A stretch of DNA of 64,000 bases from an uncultured Marinobacter sp. (lineage in GTDB: Bacteria; Pseudomonadota; Gammaproteobacteria; Pseudomonadales; Oleiphilaceae), in the NCBI RefSeq assembly GCF_947488835.1, contig NZ_CANLBK010000001.1, positions 248,001-312,000 of the forward strand, in the 5' to 3' direction. The position numbers and the translations under genes are program-made. Under the pieces are notes generated by a model. That model had not been told where the DNA came from. It saw nothing but the letters and a program-made list of their open reading frames with translations, and did no database searches. Shown piece after piece: positions 19,690 through 31,395 of this stretch; position 1 is the stretch's first letter, and each line of letters opens with the position of its first letter.

Positions 19690-22527
19690 ATGCAAGAAAG
19701 CATGATGGAGCAGTTATGGCAGACGTCCCACTTGCAAGGTGGAAATCTGGCCTATGTTGAACAGCTTTTTGAAACCTACCTGACAGACCCTAATGCCGTT
19801 CCTGAAGAGTGGCGCAGCTATTTCGACAAGCTTCCAAGCGTTGATGGCAGTCATGGCCGCGACGTTATTCACTCTTCGATCCGGGAACAGTTTGAGCACA
19901 TCTCCCGCAATCAGCGTTTCCTCACGACTAATGGCGTGCCAGCTGGCGCTACGTCGGATGCTGATAAAAAGCAGATTCGTGTTCTTCAGTTAATCAATGC
20001 TTATCGTTTTCGTGGTCACCAGGAAGCAAAGCTTGATCCACTCGGCGTCTGGAATCGTCCCAAGGTAGAAGATCTTGAACTGTCGTTTCACGATCTGTCC
20101 GAGTCCGATCTCGATCTGGAATTCCAGACAGGCTCTCTGAGCTTTGGTTCTGACACCATGAAGCTTGGCGATATCTACGATGGTCTCCGCAAGACATACT
20201 GCGGAAGCATCGGTGCCGAATATATGCACGTGGTTGATACCCGCATCAAGCGCTGGTTTCAGCAACGTATGGAACCGGTTCGCTCAGAGCCCGGTTTCGA
20301 AGCCGCTACCCGTACCCATATTCTTGAACGCCTTACGGCTGCCGAAGGCTTGGAGAAATACCTTGGCTCCCGCTACCCAGGCGTCAAGCGTTTTGGTCTT
20401 GAGGGTGGTGAAAGCCTTATTCCTTGCATGGATGAGCTTATCCAGCGTGCCGGTCATTACGGTGCCAAGGAAATTGTTCTGGGTATGGCCCACCGTGGCC
20501 GACTGAATATTCTGGTCAATACTTTGGGCAAAAACCCCAAAGAATTGTTTGATGAATTCGAAGGTAAAAGGCTCGCCGATTCCGGTTCCGGCGACGTCAA
20601 ATACCACCAGGGCTTCTCGTCCAACGTTATGACAGACGGCGGTGAAGTGCACTTGGCCATGGCGTTTAACCCATCCCACCTGGAAATAGTATCTCCCGTG
20701 GTAGAGGGGTCGGTTCGTGCCCGCCAGACGCGTCGTTCCGATACGGAAGGCAATCAGGTTGTTCCGGTTATCATGCACGGTGATGCGGCATTTGCCGGTC
20801 AGGGTGTGGTGATGGAAACTTTCCAGATGTCCCAGACCCGTGGTTTTGGCGTGGGTGGCACCATCCATATTGTTATCAATAACCAGGTTGGCTTCACCAC
20901 CAGCAAGCAGGAAGACGCGCGCTCTACGGAGTATTGCACCGACATCGCGAAGATGGTCCAGGCGCCGATACTGCATGTGAACGCTGATGATCCTGATGCG
21001 GTTGTGTTTGTAACTCAAATGGCGATGGACTATCGCAACGAGTTCAAGGGTGACGTGGTTATCGATCTGGTTTGTTATCGCCGTCGTGGACACAACGAGG
21101 CGGATGAGCCTGCTGCAACACAGCCGATGATGTACCAAAAAATTCGTAAGCTGCCAACCACGCGTAATATATACGCAGACAAGCTGATTGCTGCAGGTGT
21201 GGTGACTGAAGACGAAGCCAAGCAGATGGAAAATGACTACCGTGATGCGCTGGATAACGGCGAGCATGTGGTCAAATCTCTTGTCAAAGAGCCGAACAAA
21301 GATCTCTACGTGGACTGGGCTCCGTATCTTGGTCACGCATGGACTGCCAAGTGTAAGTCCAGCGTGCCATTGAAAACCATCCAGAAGCTGGGCAAGAAGC
21401 TGACCCAGGTACCCGAAGGGTTCAGCATTCAGCGTCAGGTATCCAAAATCGTCACTGATCGCGACAAAATGACCGCCGGTGCGCTGCCCATTAACTGGGG
21501 TTACGGTGAGATCATGGCGTACGCAACGCTGCTGAACGAAGGGCATCCAATTCGCTTGACCGGACAGGATGTGGGGCGTGGAACCTTCTCTCACCGCCAC
21601 GCGGTTTTGCATAACCAGAAAGATGGCTCCAGACACATAGCGCTTGCACAGCTCTCTGATAAACAGCCAAAGTTTGAAATATACGACTCGCTACTGTCGG
21701 AAATGGCAGTGATGGCGTTCGAGTACGGCTACGCAACAACTACGCCGGATGCACTGGTTGTCTGGGAGGCTCAGTTTGGGGACTTTGCAAACGGCGCCCA
21801 GGTGGTTATCGACCAGTTCCTGACCAGTGGCGAGCATAAGTGGGGCCGCCTGTGCGGGCTGACTCTGTTGCTGCCGCACGGCTATGAAGGGCAGGGGCCT
21901 GAGCACAGTTCTGCGCGGCTTGAGCGTTTCCTCCAGCTATCGGCAGAGCACAATATTCAGGTATGTGTGCCAACCACGCCTTCCCAGGTTTTCCATATGC
22001 TTCGCCGCCAGGTTAAGCGTCCATTGCGTAAGCCTCTGGTGGCAATCACGCCCAAGAGTCTGCTGCGCCACAAGGAAGCGACCTCGGATCTCGACGATCT
22101 GACCTCAGGCACCTTCCAGACAGTACTTCCTGAGAAAGATCTGCCTGAAGCGAAAAAGGTTACCCGGGTTATTCTTTGCAGTGGCAAGGTCTATTATGAC
22201 CTTCTGGAAAAGAAGAAGACCGAAGAGCGGGACGACGTTGCCCTGATACGTATTGAGCAGCTCTATCCGTTCCCCGGTGAGGATCTGGACGAAACCTTGG
22301 CGCAGTATCCGAAGCTCAAACACGTTGTTTGGTGCCAGGAAGAGCCAATGAACCAGGGTGCCTGGTATTGCAGTCAGCACCATATGCGTAATGCGCTGCA
22401 ACGTCTGAATCCAAAGCTGTACCTTCAGTATGCTGGCCGTGAGGCTTCTGCTGCTCCGGCGGCAGGGCACATGTCTGTGCATATTGAAGAGCAGAAAAAC
22501 CTTGTTAACGACGCGTTTGAAATCTGA
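19690..22527 (+). CDS. sucA: 2-oxoglutarate dehydrogenase E1 component
   Basis: 945 aa from the ATG at 19690 (MQESMMEQLW), where homologues begin; the extra upstream 23 codons are rejected. Thiamine-diphosphate binding and active-site segments include GMAHRGRLNILVN, HGDAAFAGQGVVMETF, and IDLVCYRRRGHNEADEP; the C-terminal transketolase-like part has GQDVGRGTFSHRHAVLH. It decarboxylates 2-oxoglutarate and passes the succinyl group to SucB. AGGTGAG lies about 12 bp ahead of the start. Confidence 0.97.
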   Translation: MQESMMEQLWQTSHLQGGNLAYVEQLFETYLTDPNAVPEEWRSYFDKLPSVDGSHGRDVIHSSIREQFEHISRNQRFLTTNGVPAGATSDADKKQIRVLQLINAYRFRGHQEAKLDPLGVWNRPKVEDLELSFHDLSESDLDLEFQTGSLSFGSDTMKLGDIYDGLRKTYCGSIGAEYMHVVDTRIKRWFQQRMEPVRSEPGFEAATRTHILERLTAAEGLEKYLGSRYPGVKRFGLEGGESLIPCMDELIQRAGHYGAKEIVLGMAHRGRLNILVNTLGKNPKELFDEFEGKRLADSGSGDVKYHQGFSSNVMTDGGEVHLAMAFNPSHLEIVSPVVEGSVRARQTRRSDTEGNQVVPVIMHGDAAFAGQGVVMETFQMSQTRGFGVGGTIHIVINNQVGFTTSKQEDARSTEYCTDIAKMVQAPILHVNADDPDAVVFVTQMAMDYRNEFKGDVVIDLVCYRRRGHNEADEPAATQPMMYQKIRKLPTTRNIYADKLIAAGVVTEDEAKQMENDYRDALDNGEHVVKSLVKEPNKDLYVDWAPYLGHAWTAKCKSSVPLKTIQKLGKKLTQVPEGFSIQRQVSKIVTDRDKMTAGALPINWGYGEIMAYATLLNEGHPIRLTGQDVGRGTFSHRHAVLHNQKDGSRHIALAQLSDKQPKFEIYDSLLSEMAVMAFEYGYATTTPDALVVWEAQFGDFANGAQVVIDQFLTSGEHKWGRLCGLTLLLPHGYEGQGPEHSSARLERFLQLSAEHNIQVCVPTTPSQVFHMLRRQVKRPLRKPLVAITPKSLLRHKEATSDLDDLTSGTFQTVLPEKDLPEAKKVTRVILCSGKVYYDLLEKKKTEERDDVALIRIEQLYPFPGEDLDETLAQYPKLKHVVWCQEEPMNQGAWYCSQHHMRNALQRLNPKLYLQYAGREASAAPAAGHMSVHIEEQKNLVNDAFEI

Positions 22528-22552
22528 CGAGCTACCGAACTAAGGAACTGTA

Positions 22553-23782
22553 ATGTCTACTGAGATTAAAGCCCCCGTATTCCCGGAGTCGGTCGCAGAG
22601 GGTACCGTCGCGACCTGGCACAAACAGCCTGGCGAAGCCTGTTCACGTGACGACCTGATTGTCGATATCGAAACCGACAAAGTGGTTCTCGAAGTTGTCG
22701 CACCTGCAGACGGTGTAATCGAGGAAATTCTCAAAGGTGAAGGCGATACCGTAGAGAGCGGTGAAGTCATTGGTAAATTTAAAGCCGGCGCTGCGGGCGA
22801 CTCCGGTTCTTCGGAGAGCAAAGCCAGCAGTGCCAGTGCGGATAAAGGTGAAGCCAAGTCTGAGCAAAGCCAGGAGTCCGGCGACGCGATTCTGAGCCCG
22901 GCTGCGCGTAAGTTAGCTGACGAAAACAACGTTGATCCGGCTGCTGTAAAGGGCACTGGAAAAGACGGGCGTGTCACGAAAGAAGACGTTCAAAATCACG
23001 TGGACTCTTCCAAGTCTTCAGGTGGTTCCGCAAAAGCAGCTGCACCGTCTGCTATGCCCGAAGTGAACGTGGCCGCTGGTGAGCGTCCTGAAAAGCGTGT
23101 GCCAATGACCCGCTTGCGTGCCAGCATCGCCAAGCGACTGGTTAATGCGCAACAAACAGCCGCCATGCTGACGACCTTTAACGAGGTTGATATGGGGCCT
23201 ATCATGGAGCTGCGCAAGGCCTATCAGGACAGCTTCGTGAAGCGTCATGATATCAAGCTGGGCTTTATGTCTTTCTTCGCCAAGGCTGCCACGGAAGCGT
23301 TGAAGCGTTTCCCGGCTGTGAACGCGTCTATCGATGGTAACGATATGGTTTACCACGGCTACCAGGACATCGGTGTTGCCGTATCCACTGATCGCGGCCT
23401 GGTTGTTCCGGTACTCCGTGATACGGACGCAATGGGCTTGGCAGATATCGAGAAGAAAATTGTTGAGTACGGCACCAAGGCGAAAGGTGGCAAGCTTGCG
23501 ATAGAAGATATGACCGGTGGTACCTTTACCATTACTAATGGTGGTATTTTCGGGTCCCTGATTTCTACGCCGATCCTGAATCCGCCGCAAACAGCGATTC
23601 TGGGTATGCACAAAATCCAGGAGCGCCCCATGGCGGTCAATGGCAAGGTGGAAATCCGTCCGATGATGTACCTTGCGCTGTCCTATGACCACCGCATGGT
23701 GGATGGCAAGGAGGCGGTACAATTCCTTGTGGCCATCAAAGACATGCTTGAGGATCCGGCGCGCATTCTTCTGGACGTGTGA
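22553..23782 (+). CDS. sucB: dihydrolipoyllysine-residue succinyltransferase, 2-oxoglutarate dehydrogenase E2
   Basis: 409 aa. A single lipoyl domain (1-77) with the lipoylated K43 in [11 protein letters not shown], then a Ser/Ala/Glu-rich linker, the E3-binding domain near 105-140 ([28 protein letters not shown]), a second linker, and the catalytic domain with the active His in [13 protein letters not shown]. Forms the core of the complex. 25 bp after sucA. Confidence 0.97.
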   Translation: MSTEIKAPVFPESVAEGTVATWHKQPGEACSRDDLIVDIETDKVVLEVVAPADGVIEEILKGEGDTVESGEVIGKFKAGAAGDSGSSESKASSASADKGEAKSEQSQESGDAILSPAARKLADENNVDPAAVKGTGKDGRVTKEDVQNHVDSSKSSGGSAKAAAPSAMPEVNVAAGERPEKRVPMTRLRASIAKRLVNAQQTAAMLTTFNEVDMGPIMELRKAYQDSFVKRHDIKLGFMSFFAKAATEALKRFPAVNASIDGNDMVYHGYQDIGVAVSTDRGLVVPVLRDTDAMGLADIEKKIVEYGTKAKGGKLAIEDMTGGTFTITNGGIFGSLISTPILNPPQTAILGMHKIQERPMAVNGKVEIRPMMYLALSYDHRMVDGKEAVQFLVAIKDMLEDPARILLDV

Positions 23783-23787
23783 GCTGA

Positions 23788-25260
<1,473 letters not shown>

Positions 25261-25274
25261 CGCAAAACAGGAAG

Positions 25275-25305
25275 TAGGGGCGTCCGTAATGGCGCCCCTT
25301 TATTA
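25275..25305 (+). terminator. probable (partial) terminator after lpdA
   Basis: GGGGCG-TCCGTAATGG-CGCCCC stem followed by TTTATTATAAAA. The stem is short and the T-run interrupted, so read-through into sucCD is likely. Confidence 0.5.
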
Positions 25306-25454
25306 TAAAAAGACAGATTTCCGTTTGCGATCGTGGTGAGCTGAGGTGATCCCCTGCTCATCGAACAGAATTCGCGTTTAAGGCTCCTCATTCGGGGAGT
25401 GGCGAGTTCACTGCCGTACGTGGTTATCCTCCATCAAAAAGCGGGACACTAACT

Positions 25455-26621
25455 ATGAATTTGCATGAATATCAGGGCAAACAGCTTTTCGCTGAATATG
25501 GCCTGCCCGTATCTCAAGGCATTGCCTGTGATACTCCGAAAGACGCGGTTGCAGCCGCTGATGAAATTGGCGGCGATGCGTGGGTGGTTAAAGCCCAGGT
25601 TCACGCGGGTGGCCGCGGTAAGGCCGGCGGCGTAAAGCTGGTCAAGAGCAAAGACGAAATTCGCGAGTTTGCTGAAAAGTGGCTGGGCAAGAACCTGGTC
25701 ACCTATCAAACAGACGAAAACGGCCAGCCAGTCACCAAGATTTTGGTTGAGTCCCTGACCGATATTGATCAGGAGCTGTATCTGGGCGCAGTTGTTGACC
25801 GTGCCTCCCGTCGCGTCGTGTTCATGGCGTCCACCGAAGGTGGTGTCGAGATCGAGACGGTTGCTGAAGAAACACCGGAAAAGATCTTGAGAGCTGAAAT
25901 CGATCCGCTGGTTGGCGCACAGCCGTTCCAGGGCCGCGAGTTGGCGTTCAAGCTTGGGCTCGAAGGCAAGCAAATCGGTCAGTTCACCAAGATTTTCATG
26001 GGTCTTGCGAAGCTGTTTGAAGAGCGTGACCTGGCACTGCTGGAAATCAACCCGCTGGTTATTACCCCAGCCGGTGACTTGCACTGCCTGGATGCCAAGA
26101 TTGGTGTTGACGGTAACGCACTGTATCGCCAGAAAAAAATTCAGGAAATGCACGATCCTTCCCAGGAAGATCCTCGTGAAGCCGAAGCTGCCAAGTGGGA
26201 ACTCAACTATGTAGCGCTGGATGGAAACATCGGCTGCATGGTTAACGGTGCGGGCTTGGCCATGGGCACCATGGACATCATCAAGTTGTCTGGCGGTGAG
26301 CCGGCAAACTTCCTTGATGTTGGCGGCGGTGCAACCAAAGAGCGTGTTACTGAAGCGTTCAAGATCATCTTGTCTGACGACGCAGTACAAGCCGTTCTGG
26401 TTAACATCTTCGGTGGTATTGTCCGTTGTGACATGATTGCTGAAGGTATTATCGGTGCAGTCAAGGAAGTGGGCGTCAAGGTTCCTGTGGTTGTGCGCCT
26501 TGAAGGCAACAACGCTGAGAAAGGCACCAAGGTACTTGCTGAAAGTGGCCTGAACATTATCGCCGCCACCAGTCTGGCGGATGCTGCAGAGCAAGTTGTT
26601 AAAGCCGCAGGGGGTAAATAA
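25455..26621 (+). CDS. sucC: succinyl-CoA synthetase, beta subunit
   Basis: 388 aa. ATP-grasp N-terminal half ([35 protein letters not shown]) and CoA-ligase C-terminal half ([35 protein letters not shown]). It holds the nucleotide and part of the succinate site. Its stop overlaps the start of sucD by one base (TAATG). Confidence 0.98.
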   Translation: MNLHEYQGKQLFAEYGLPVSQGIACDTPKDAVAAADEIGGDAWVVKAQVHAGGRGKAGGVKLVKSKDEIREFAEKWLGKNLVTYQTDENGQPVTKILVESLTDIDQELYLGAVVDRASRRVVFMASTEGGVEIETVAEETPEKILRAEIDPLVGAQPFQGRELAFKLGLEGKQIGQFTKIFMGLAKLFEERDLALLEINPLVITPAGDLHCLDAKIGVDGNALYRQKKIQEMHDPSQEDPREAEAAKWELNYVALDGNIGCMVNGAGLAMGTMDIIKLSGGEPANFLDVGGGATKERVTEAFKIILSDDAVQAVLVNIFGGIVRCDMIAEGIIGAVKEVGVKVPVVVRLEGNNAEKGTKVLAESGLNIIAATSLADAAEQVVKAAGGK

Positions 26622-27493
26622 TGAGCATCCTGATCAATAAAGACACCAAGGTTATTTGCCAGGGCTTTACTGGCGCGCAGGGTACCTTTCACTCTGAGCA
26701 GGCTATCGAATACGGAACCAAAATGGTCGGTGGCGTAAGCCCGGGTAAGGGCGGCACTGAGCATTTGGGCCTGCCGGTATTCAATACCGTTCGTGAAGCA
26801 GTAGAAAAGACCGGAGCCGAGGCTACCGTAATCTATGTTCCTGCTCCGTTCTGTAAGGATGCGATCATTGAAGCGGCAGATGCCGGTATTGAGCTGATTG
26901 TGTGCATCACTGAGGGCATTCCGACCATCGACATGCTTTACGCCAAAGAATACGTTGATCGTAAAGGCGTTCGCATGATTGGTCCTAACTGCCCGGGTGT
27001 GATTACTCCGGGTGAGTGCAAGATCGGTATTATGCCGGGCCACATTCACAAGCCAGGCAAGGTGGGTATCGTATCCCGTTCCGGCACCCTGACTTACGAA
27101 GCGGTCAAGCAGACCACAGACTTCGGCTACGGCCAGTCTACCTGCGTAGGCATTGGTGGCGACCCGATTCCAGGCTCTAACTTCATCGATATCCTTGCAC
27201 TGCTGCAGAATGACCCGCAGACAGAAGCGATTGTGATGATTGGTGAAATTGGCGGTACTGCTGAAGAAGAAGCGGCTGCTTTCATCAAGGAAAACGTCAC
27301 TAAGCCAGTGGTTGCTTACATTGCCGGTGTTACAGCACCTCCAGGTAAGCGCATGGGCCACGCTGGTGCCATCATCTCTGGTGGTAAGGGCACGGCAGAC
27401 GAGAAGTTCGCAGCTTTGAACGATGCCGGTGTTAAAACTGTTCGCAGTTTGGCCGATATTGGTAAGGCTCTGAAGGAAGTAACTGGCTGGTAA
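26621..27493 (+). CDS. sucD: succinyl-CoA synthetase, alpha subunit
   Basis: 290 aa. CoA-binding Rossmann domain ([17 protein letters not shown]) and the phosphorylated H247 in [15 protein letters not shown]. With SucC it makes ATP or GTP from succinyl-CoA. Last gene of the TCA block, ended by a strong hairpin. Confidence 0.98.
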   Translation: MSILINKDTKVICQGFTGAQGTFHSEQAIEYGTKMVGGVSPGKGGTEHLGLPVFNTVREAVEKTGAEATVIYVPAPFCKDAIIEAADAGIELIVCITEGIPTIDMLYAKEYVDRKGVRMIGPNCPGVITPGECKIGIMPGHIHKPGKVGIVSRSGTLTYEAVKQTTDFGYGQSTCVGIGGDPIPGSNFIDILALLQNDPQTEAIVMIGEIGGTAEEEAAAFIKENVTKPVVAYIAGVTAPPGKRMGHAGAIISGGKGTADEKFAALNDAGVKTVRSLADIGKALKEVTGW

Positions 27494-27509
27494 GTTAGTT
27501 TCTTTCTTG

Positions 27510-27550
27510 AAAACCCCCGTTTCTGTTCTGCAGAGCGGGGGTTTTTTATT
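27510..27550 (+). terminator. intrinsic terminator after sucD
   Basis: AAAACCCCCG ... CGGGGGTTTTTT hairpin with a 16-nt loop and T-run. Confidence 0.9.
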
Positions 27551-27612
27551 TATAATGCTGGGTCGTCTGATCTAGTATGGGCGAATCCCATTCAAAAGAA
27601 GGAGTTTGTGCT

Positions 27613-28827
27613 TTGAGTTCAGTAGAGTCCCAGCAACGGGTTTTGTCTGGTATGCGTCCGACCGGCAAGCTTCATCTAGGTCATTACCATGGTGTGCTAA
27701 AAAACTGGGTGAAACTCCAGCACGAATTTGAGTGCTTCTTCTTTATCGCCGACTGGCATGCCCTGACAACGCAATACGATGACCCGTCCGGCATAGAACA
27801 AAGCGTATGGGATATGGTGGTCGACTGGTTGGCAGCAGGGGTAAATCCCGGCTCATCCACCATGTTTATCCAGTCTCAGGTACCGGAGCACGCAGAGCTT
27901 CACTTGCTGTTGTCCATGATTACACCGCTGGGCTGGCTGGAGCGCATTCCCACCTATAAGGATCAGCAGGAAAAACTGCGGGAAAAGGATCTGGCAACTT
28001 ATGGGTTTCTTGGGTATCCACTGCTGCAGACGGCAGACATTCTTATGTACCGGGCAGGCAAGGTGCCTGTGGGCGCAGACCAGGTGTCCCATGTGGAAAT
28101 CACCCGTGAAGTAGCACGCCGGTTTAATCACCTCTATGGGCGCGAGCCCGGTTTTGAAGAGCAGGCAGAGTCGGCCATCGTGAAGATGGGTAAGAAAAAC
28201 GCCAAGCTCTATCGCACACTCAAGAAGCGTTATCAGGAAGAGGGCGACATGGAAGCGCTGGAAACGGCCCGTGCGTTACTTATGGAGCAGCAGAATATCT
28301 CCCTTGGTGATCGTGAGCGCCTTTACGGCTTCATTGAAGGTGGTGGCAAGATCATATTGCCTGAGCCACAGCCCCTTTTAACGCCCGATTCAAAAATGCC
28401 GGGGTTGGACGGTCAAAAGATGTCCAAGTCCTATAACAACTATATTGGGCTGCGGGAAGATCCTGATACCGTGGCTCAGAAAGTTCGTACCATGCAGACA
28501 GATCCCCAGCGAGTACGTCGCACTGATCCGGGTGAACCCGAGAAGTGCCCTGTTTGGGGTCTGCACAAGGTGTACTCCGATGAGGCCACTAAAGAGTGGG
28601 TTCAAACGGGTTGTCGCAGTGCCGGCATAGGCTGTCTGGATTGCAAAAAGCCATTGATTGATGCAATTGTGGAAGAGCAGCGGCCCATACGCGAACGGGC
28701 TCTTGAATATGAAAACAGCCCCGATCTTGTACATTCCATTTTGCAGGAAGGGCGCGAACACGCACGTGACGCTGCAAGAGACACTCTGGACGAAGTTCGG
28801 GCTGCTATGGGATTGAGCTATCGCTAA
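27613..28827 (+). CDS. trpS: tryptophanyl-tRNA synthetase, long form with a four-Cys (Fe-S type) motif
   Basis: 404 aa from TTG at 27613, chosen because AAGGAG sits 8 bp upstream; the ATG at 27577 has no SD. Class I signatures: GKLHLGHYHG (HIGH) and KMSKS in GLDGQKMSKSYNNY. Compared with the common ~335-aa enzyme there is an insertion (about 190-250) between the Rossmann core and KMSKS. After KMSKS, C312-x21-C334-x6-C341-x2-C344 closely resembles the Thermotoga maritima [4Fe-4S] TrpRS motif (C-x22-C-x6-C-x2-C). It charges tRNA-Trp; the cluster is inferred. Confidence 0.93.
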   Translation: MSSVESQQRVLSGMRPTGKLHLGHYHGVLKNWVKLQHEFECFFFIADWHALTTQYDDPSGIEQSVWDMVVDWLAAGVNPGSSTMFIQSQVPEHAELHLLLSMITPLGWLERIPTYKDQQEKLREKDLATYGFLGYPLLQTADILMYRAGKVPVGADQVSHVEITREVARRFNHLYGREPGFEEQAESAIVKMGKKNAKLYRTLKKRYQEEGDMEALETARALLMEQQNISLGDRERLYGFIEGGGKIILPEPQPLLTPDSKMPGLDGQKMSKSYNNYIGLREDPDTVAQKVRTMQTDPQRVRRTDPGEPEKCPVWGLHKVYSDEATKEWVQTGCRSAGIGCLDCKKPLIDAIVEEQRPIRERALEYENSPDLVHSILQEGREHARDAARDTLDEVRAAMGLSYR

Positions 28828-28852
28828 GCCAGATCAGGCTCCATTAGCGCGG

Positions 28853-29611
28853 GTGTCAGGCAAGGAGGTTGTTGACCTTCCCAATGATCTGTATATCCCG
28901 CCGGATGCCCTTGCGGTATTTCTTGAGGCTTTTGAAGGCCCGCTCGATCTGTTGCTGTATCTCATACGGCGCCAGAATATGGACATTCTGGACATAGACG
29001 TAAGCGAGATAACCCGGCAGTACATGGAATATATTGGCGCCGTAGAAGTCATGCGCTTCGAACTCGCAGCTGAATACCTTGTAATGGCGGCAACGCTTGC
29101 GGAGATCAAGTCCCGTATGTTGTTGCCACGGCATGAGGCCGAGGAAGACGATGAGGTGGATCCGCGCGCAGAGCTCATTCGTCGGCTGCAACAATATGAG
29201 CGTTTCAAAAAAGCCGCTGAGGATATTGATGCCCTTCCGCGCATGGAGCGCGAGACATTTACGGTGTCCGCATCCTTGCCGAAGCTTCCGTCAAATCAAG
29301 CGCATCCAGATGTTGAAATGCGTGATCTGCTTCTTGCCTTGCAGGGCGTTCTGAGCAGGGCCGACCTTTTCACCAGTCATCACGTTGAACGGGAAAGGCT
29401 GTCCACCCGCGAACGCATGTCCGCTATTTTGTCACTGTTGCGGGATGATCAGTTTGTCACCTTCCAGAGCCTGTTTACCATTGAAGAAGGGCGGTTAGGG
29501 GTGGTAGTGACATTTCTGGCAACCCTGGAATTGGTGAAAGAGCAGTTGATAGAAGTAGTGCAGGCGGAAGTGCTGGGGCAGATTCACGTGCGTGCGCGGG
29601 CAGCACGTTAG
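28853..29611 (+). CDS. scpA: segregation and condensation protein A
   Basis: 252 aa. The kleisin N-terminal motif FEGPLDLLLYLIRRQNMDILDI, then QYMEYIGAVEVMRFELAAEYLVMAATLAEIKSRMLLP, and a C-terminal winged helix. It bridges the Smc heads (smc is at 33.3 kb). The GTG at 28853 is the only usable in-frame start; an AAGGAGG lies just inside the frame and fits no in-frame start, so the exact N-terminus is uncertain. 25 bp after trpS. Confidence 0.93.
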   Translation: MSGKEVVDLPNDLYIPPDALAVFLEAFEGPLDLLLYLIRRQNMDILDIDVSEITRQYMEYIGAVEVMRFELAAEYLVMAATLAEIKSRMLLPRHEAEEDDEVDPRAELIRRLQQYERFKKAAEDIDALPRMERETFTVSASLPKLPSNQAHPDVEMRDLLLALQGVLSRADLFTSHHVERERLSTRERMSAILSLLRDDQFVTFQSLFTIEEGRLGVVVTFLATLELVKEQLIEVVQAEVLGQIHVRARAAR

Positions 29612-29658
29612 AATGAATATCGCATTGGAACGCGGCACAGAGAAGGCTGATAGCCATC

Positions 29659-30300
29659 ATGAATGAAGAAAATCTCGCTAAAATTCAGGCGATTGCCGAA
29701 GCGGCGTTACTTGCAGCGGGCAAGCCTCTGACACTGGACCAGCTAAGAGAGTTGTTTGCAGAGGATGAGCGCCCGGCGCGGCAGGTTATGGAACACGTTA
29801 TGATGCTCGTGGGCAACGCCTGTGAGGGTCGCGGTTTCGAGCTACGCAAGGTTGCCAGCGGCTACCGGCTACAGATTCGTGAGGAGTTCGCGCCTTGGGT
29901 CAGTCGCCTTTTTGAGGAGAAGCCTCAACGCTACTCCCGTGCTCTGCTGGAAACTCTGGCTCTGATTGCCTATCGTCAGCCAATAACTCGCGGTGAAATT
30001 GAAGATATCCGGGGTGTTGCGGTAAGCAGCAATATCATTCGTACCTTACTTGAGCGAGAGTGGGTCCGTATTGTAGGGCATCGAGATGTTCCTGGCCGAC
30101 CGGCTATGTATGCGACAACCCGTCAATTTCTCGACTATTTCAATCTTTCCGGCCTGACTGAATTGCCACCTTTGTCTGAAATCCGGGATCTGGAAGAAAT
30201 CGGCAGGGAAATTGAAAAGAATATACAGGCTGAGATCGAGTTTGATTCAACATCAGCTCAGCCCACTGGCGACAACACGTCAGATCAGACATTTCACTGA
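29659..30300 (+). CDS. scpB: segregation and condensation protein B
   Basis: 213 aa. Two winged-helix domains; typical segments AEAALLAAGKPLTLDQLRELF, ALLETLALIAYRQPITRGEIEDIRGV and RDVPGRPAMYATTRQFLDYFNL. It dimerises and binds ScpA in the Smc-ScpAB complex. The acidic, Thr/Ser-rich tail is not conserved. 47 bp after scpA. Confidence 0.95.
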   Translation: MNEENLAKIQAIAEAALLAAGKPLTLDQLRELFAEDERPARQVMEHVMMLVGNACEGRGFELRKVASGYRLQIREEFAPWVSRLFEEKPQRYSRALLETLALIAYRQPITRGEIEDIRGVAVSSNIIRTLLEREWVRIVGHRDVPGRPAMYATTRQFLDYFNLSGLTELPPLSEIRDLEEIGREIEKNIQAEIEFDSTSAQPTGDNTSDQTFH

Positions 30301-30339
30301 TACCATTCGGGTGTCAGTCAGCGATTAAGGATTAAGTTC

Positions 30340-31353
30340 ATGGCGTCAGAACGCCCCGGAAGAAAAGCAAAACCGGCCGCAGATACGGCTATCAATGACG
30401 AGCCAGAGCGGATTCAAAAACTGCTGGCCCGAGCTGGAGTAGGCTCACGCCGGGAAATAGAAGGCTGGATGGAATCCGGACGTCTTATCGTGAATGGTGA
30501 GCCTGCAGTGCCGGGCCAGAAAGCCACGGTAAGCGATACGTTTGAGCTGGACGGAAAGCGACTGGACGTCGCAGCAGCCGCTGTGACAGTGCGCCGGGTT
30601 CTTATTTATAACAAACCTGAAGGCGAAGTCACTACCCGTAAGGATCCTGAGGGCCGGCCGACGGTCTTCGACCGTCTGCCAAGGCTGAAGGACAACCGTT
30701 GGATATCCATTGGCCGCTTGGATATTAACACTACGGGTCTCGTGCTGTTTACCACCGATGGTGAGTTGGCCAATCGCCTTATGCACCCCTCCAGTCAAAT
30801 TGACCGGGAATACGCCGTCCGGGTGTTCGGTGAGGTGGATGACGCCATGATAGCTCGCCTGATGGCGGGCGTTTTGCTCGAAGATGGTATGGCAAAGTTC
30901 AGCGATATCACTCAGGCAGGTGGAAGCGGCATAAACCGCTGGTTCCACGTTACGCTTCTTGAAGGTCGCAACCGTGAGGTTCGCCGTTTGTGGGAGTCTC
31001 AGGGTGTACGGGTAAGCCGGCTTAAGCGGGTGCGCTATGGTCCTGTTTTCTTGCCAAGCCGGCTGACGCTTGGGAAGTGGGAGGAGTTGGACCAGAAAGC
31101 AGTCGATAGCTTGAGCAAAACAGTTGGGCTTGCCTCTGTGGATATACCTCAGAAAACCCCGGACGAGCAGGCCGCGCATGAGCGGCAGAGAAGAAAAAGC
31201 CCTGGAAGCGGAGGCAAGAAGCCTGGAACTCGGCGCTGGGATGTCAGTGACACGAAGCCTGCCCGCAGTGGTGGTTCTGATAAGGCCCGTGGCGGTGCCC
31301 GAAAGCCACAAAGAGGAACGGGCAGACCCCGCAAATCCCATTCCGACAAATAA
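30340..31353 (+). CDS. rluB: 23S rRNA pseudouridine synthase, RluB type
   Basis: 337 aa. N-terminal S4 RNA-binding domain (ERIQKLLARAGVGSRREIEGWM), then the RsuA/RluB catalytic domain with the active Asp D128 in SIGRLDINTTGLVLFTTDGEL. It isomerises U2605 of 23S rRNA. The last 80 residues are a low-complexity basic tail rich in Arg, Lys, Gly, Ser and Pro, as in many RluB proteins. scpB-rluB adjacency is conserved in gammaproteobacteria. Confidence 0.94.
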   Translation: MASERPGRKAKPAADTAINDEPERIQKLLARAGVGSRREIEGWMESGRLIVNGEPAVPGQKATVSDTFELDGKRLDVAAAAVTVRRVLIYNKPEGEVTTRKDPEGRPTVFDRLPRLKDNRWISIGRLDINTTGLVLFTTDGELANRLMHPSSQIDREYAVRVFGEVDDAMIARLMAGVLLEDGMAKFSDITQAGGSGINRWFHVTLLEGRNREVRRLWESQGVRVSRLKRVRYGPVFLPSRLTLGKWEELDQKAVDSLSKTVGLASVDIPQKTPDEQAAHERQRRKSPGSGGKKPGTRRWDVSDTKPARSGGSDKARGGARKPQRGTGRPRKSHSDK

Positions 31354-31395
31354 TATCTGAAATGCATAGCCTGGGTGCCACAAGGCTCAGGCTGT

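Noticed and set aside
20284-21636. 450-aa open frame antisense to sucA
   Set aside because: Shadow of sucA; similar long antisense frames occur opposite sucC, sdhA and topA in this window.
26207-27361. 384-aa open frame antisense to sucC and sucD
   Set aside because: Shadow frame with His/Asn/Leu-rich composition typical of antisense reading; crosses two conserved genes.
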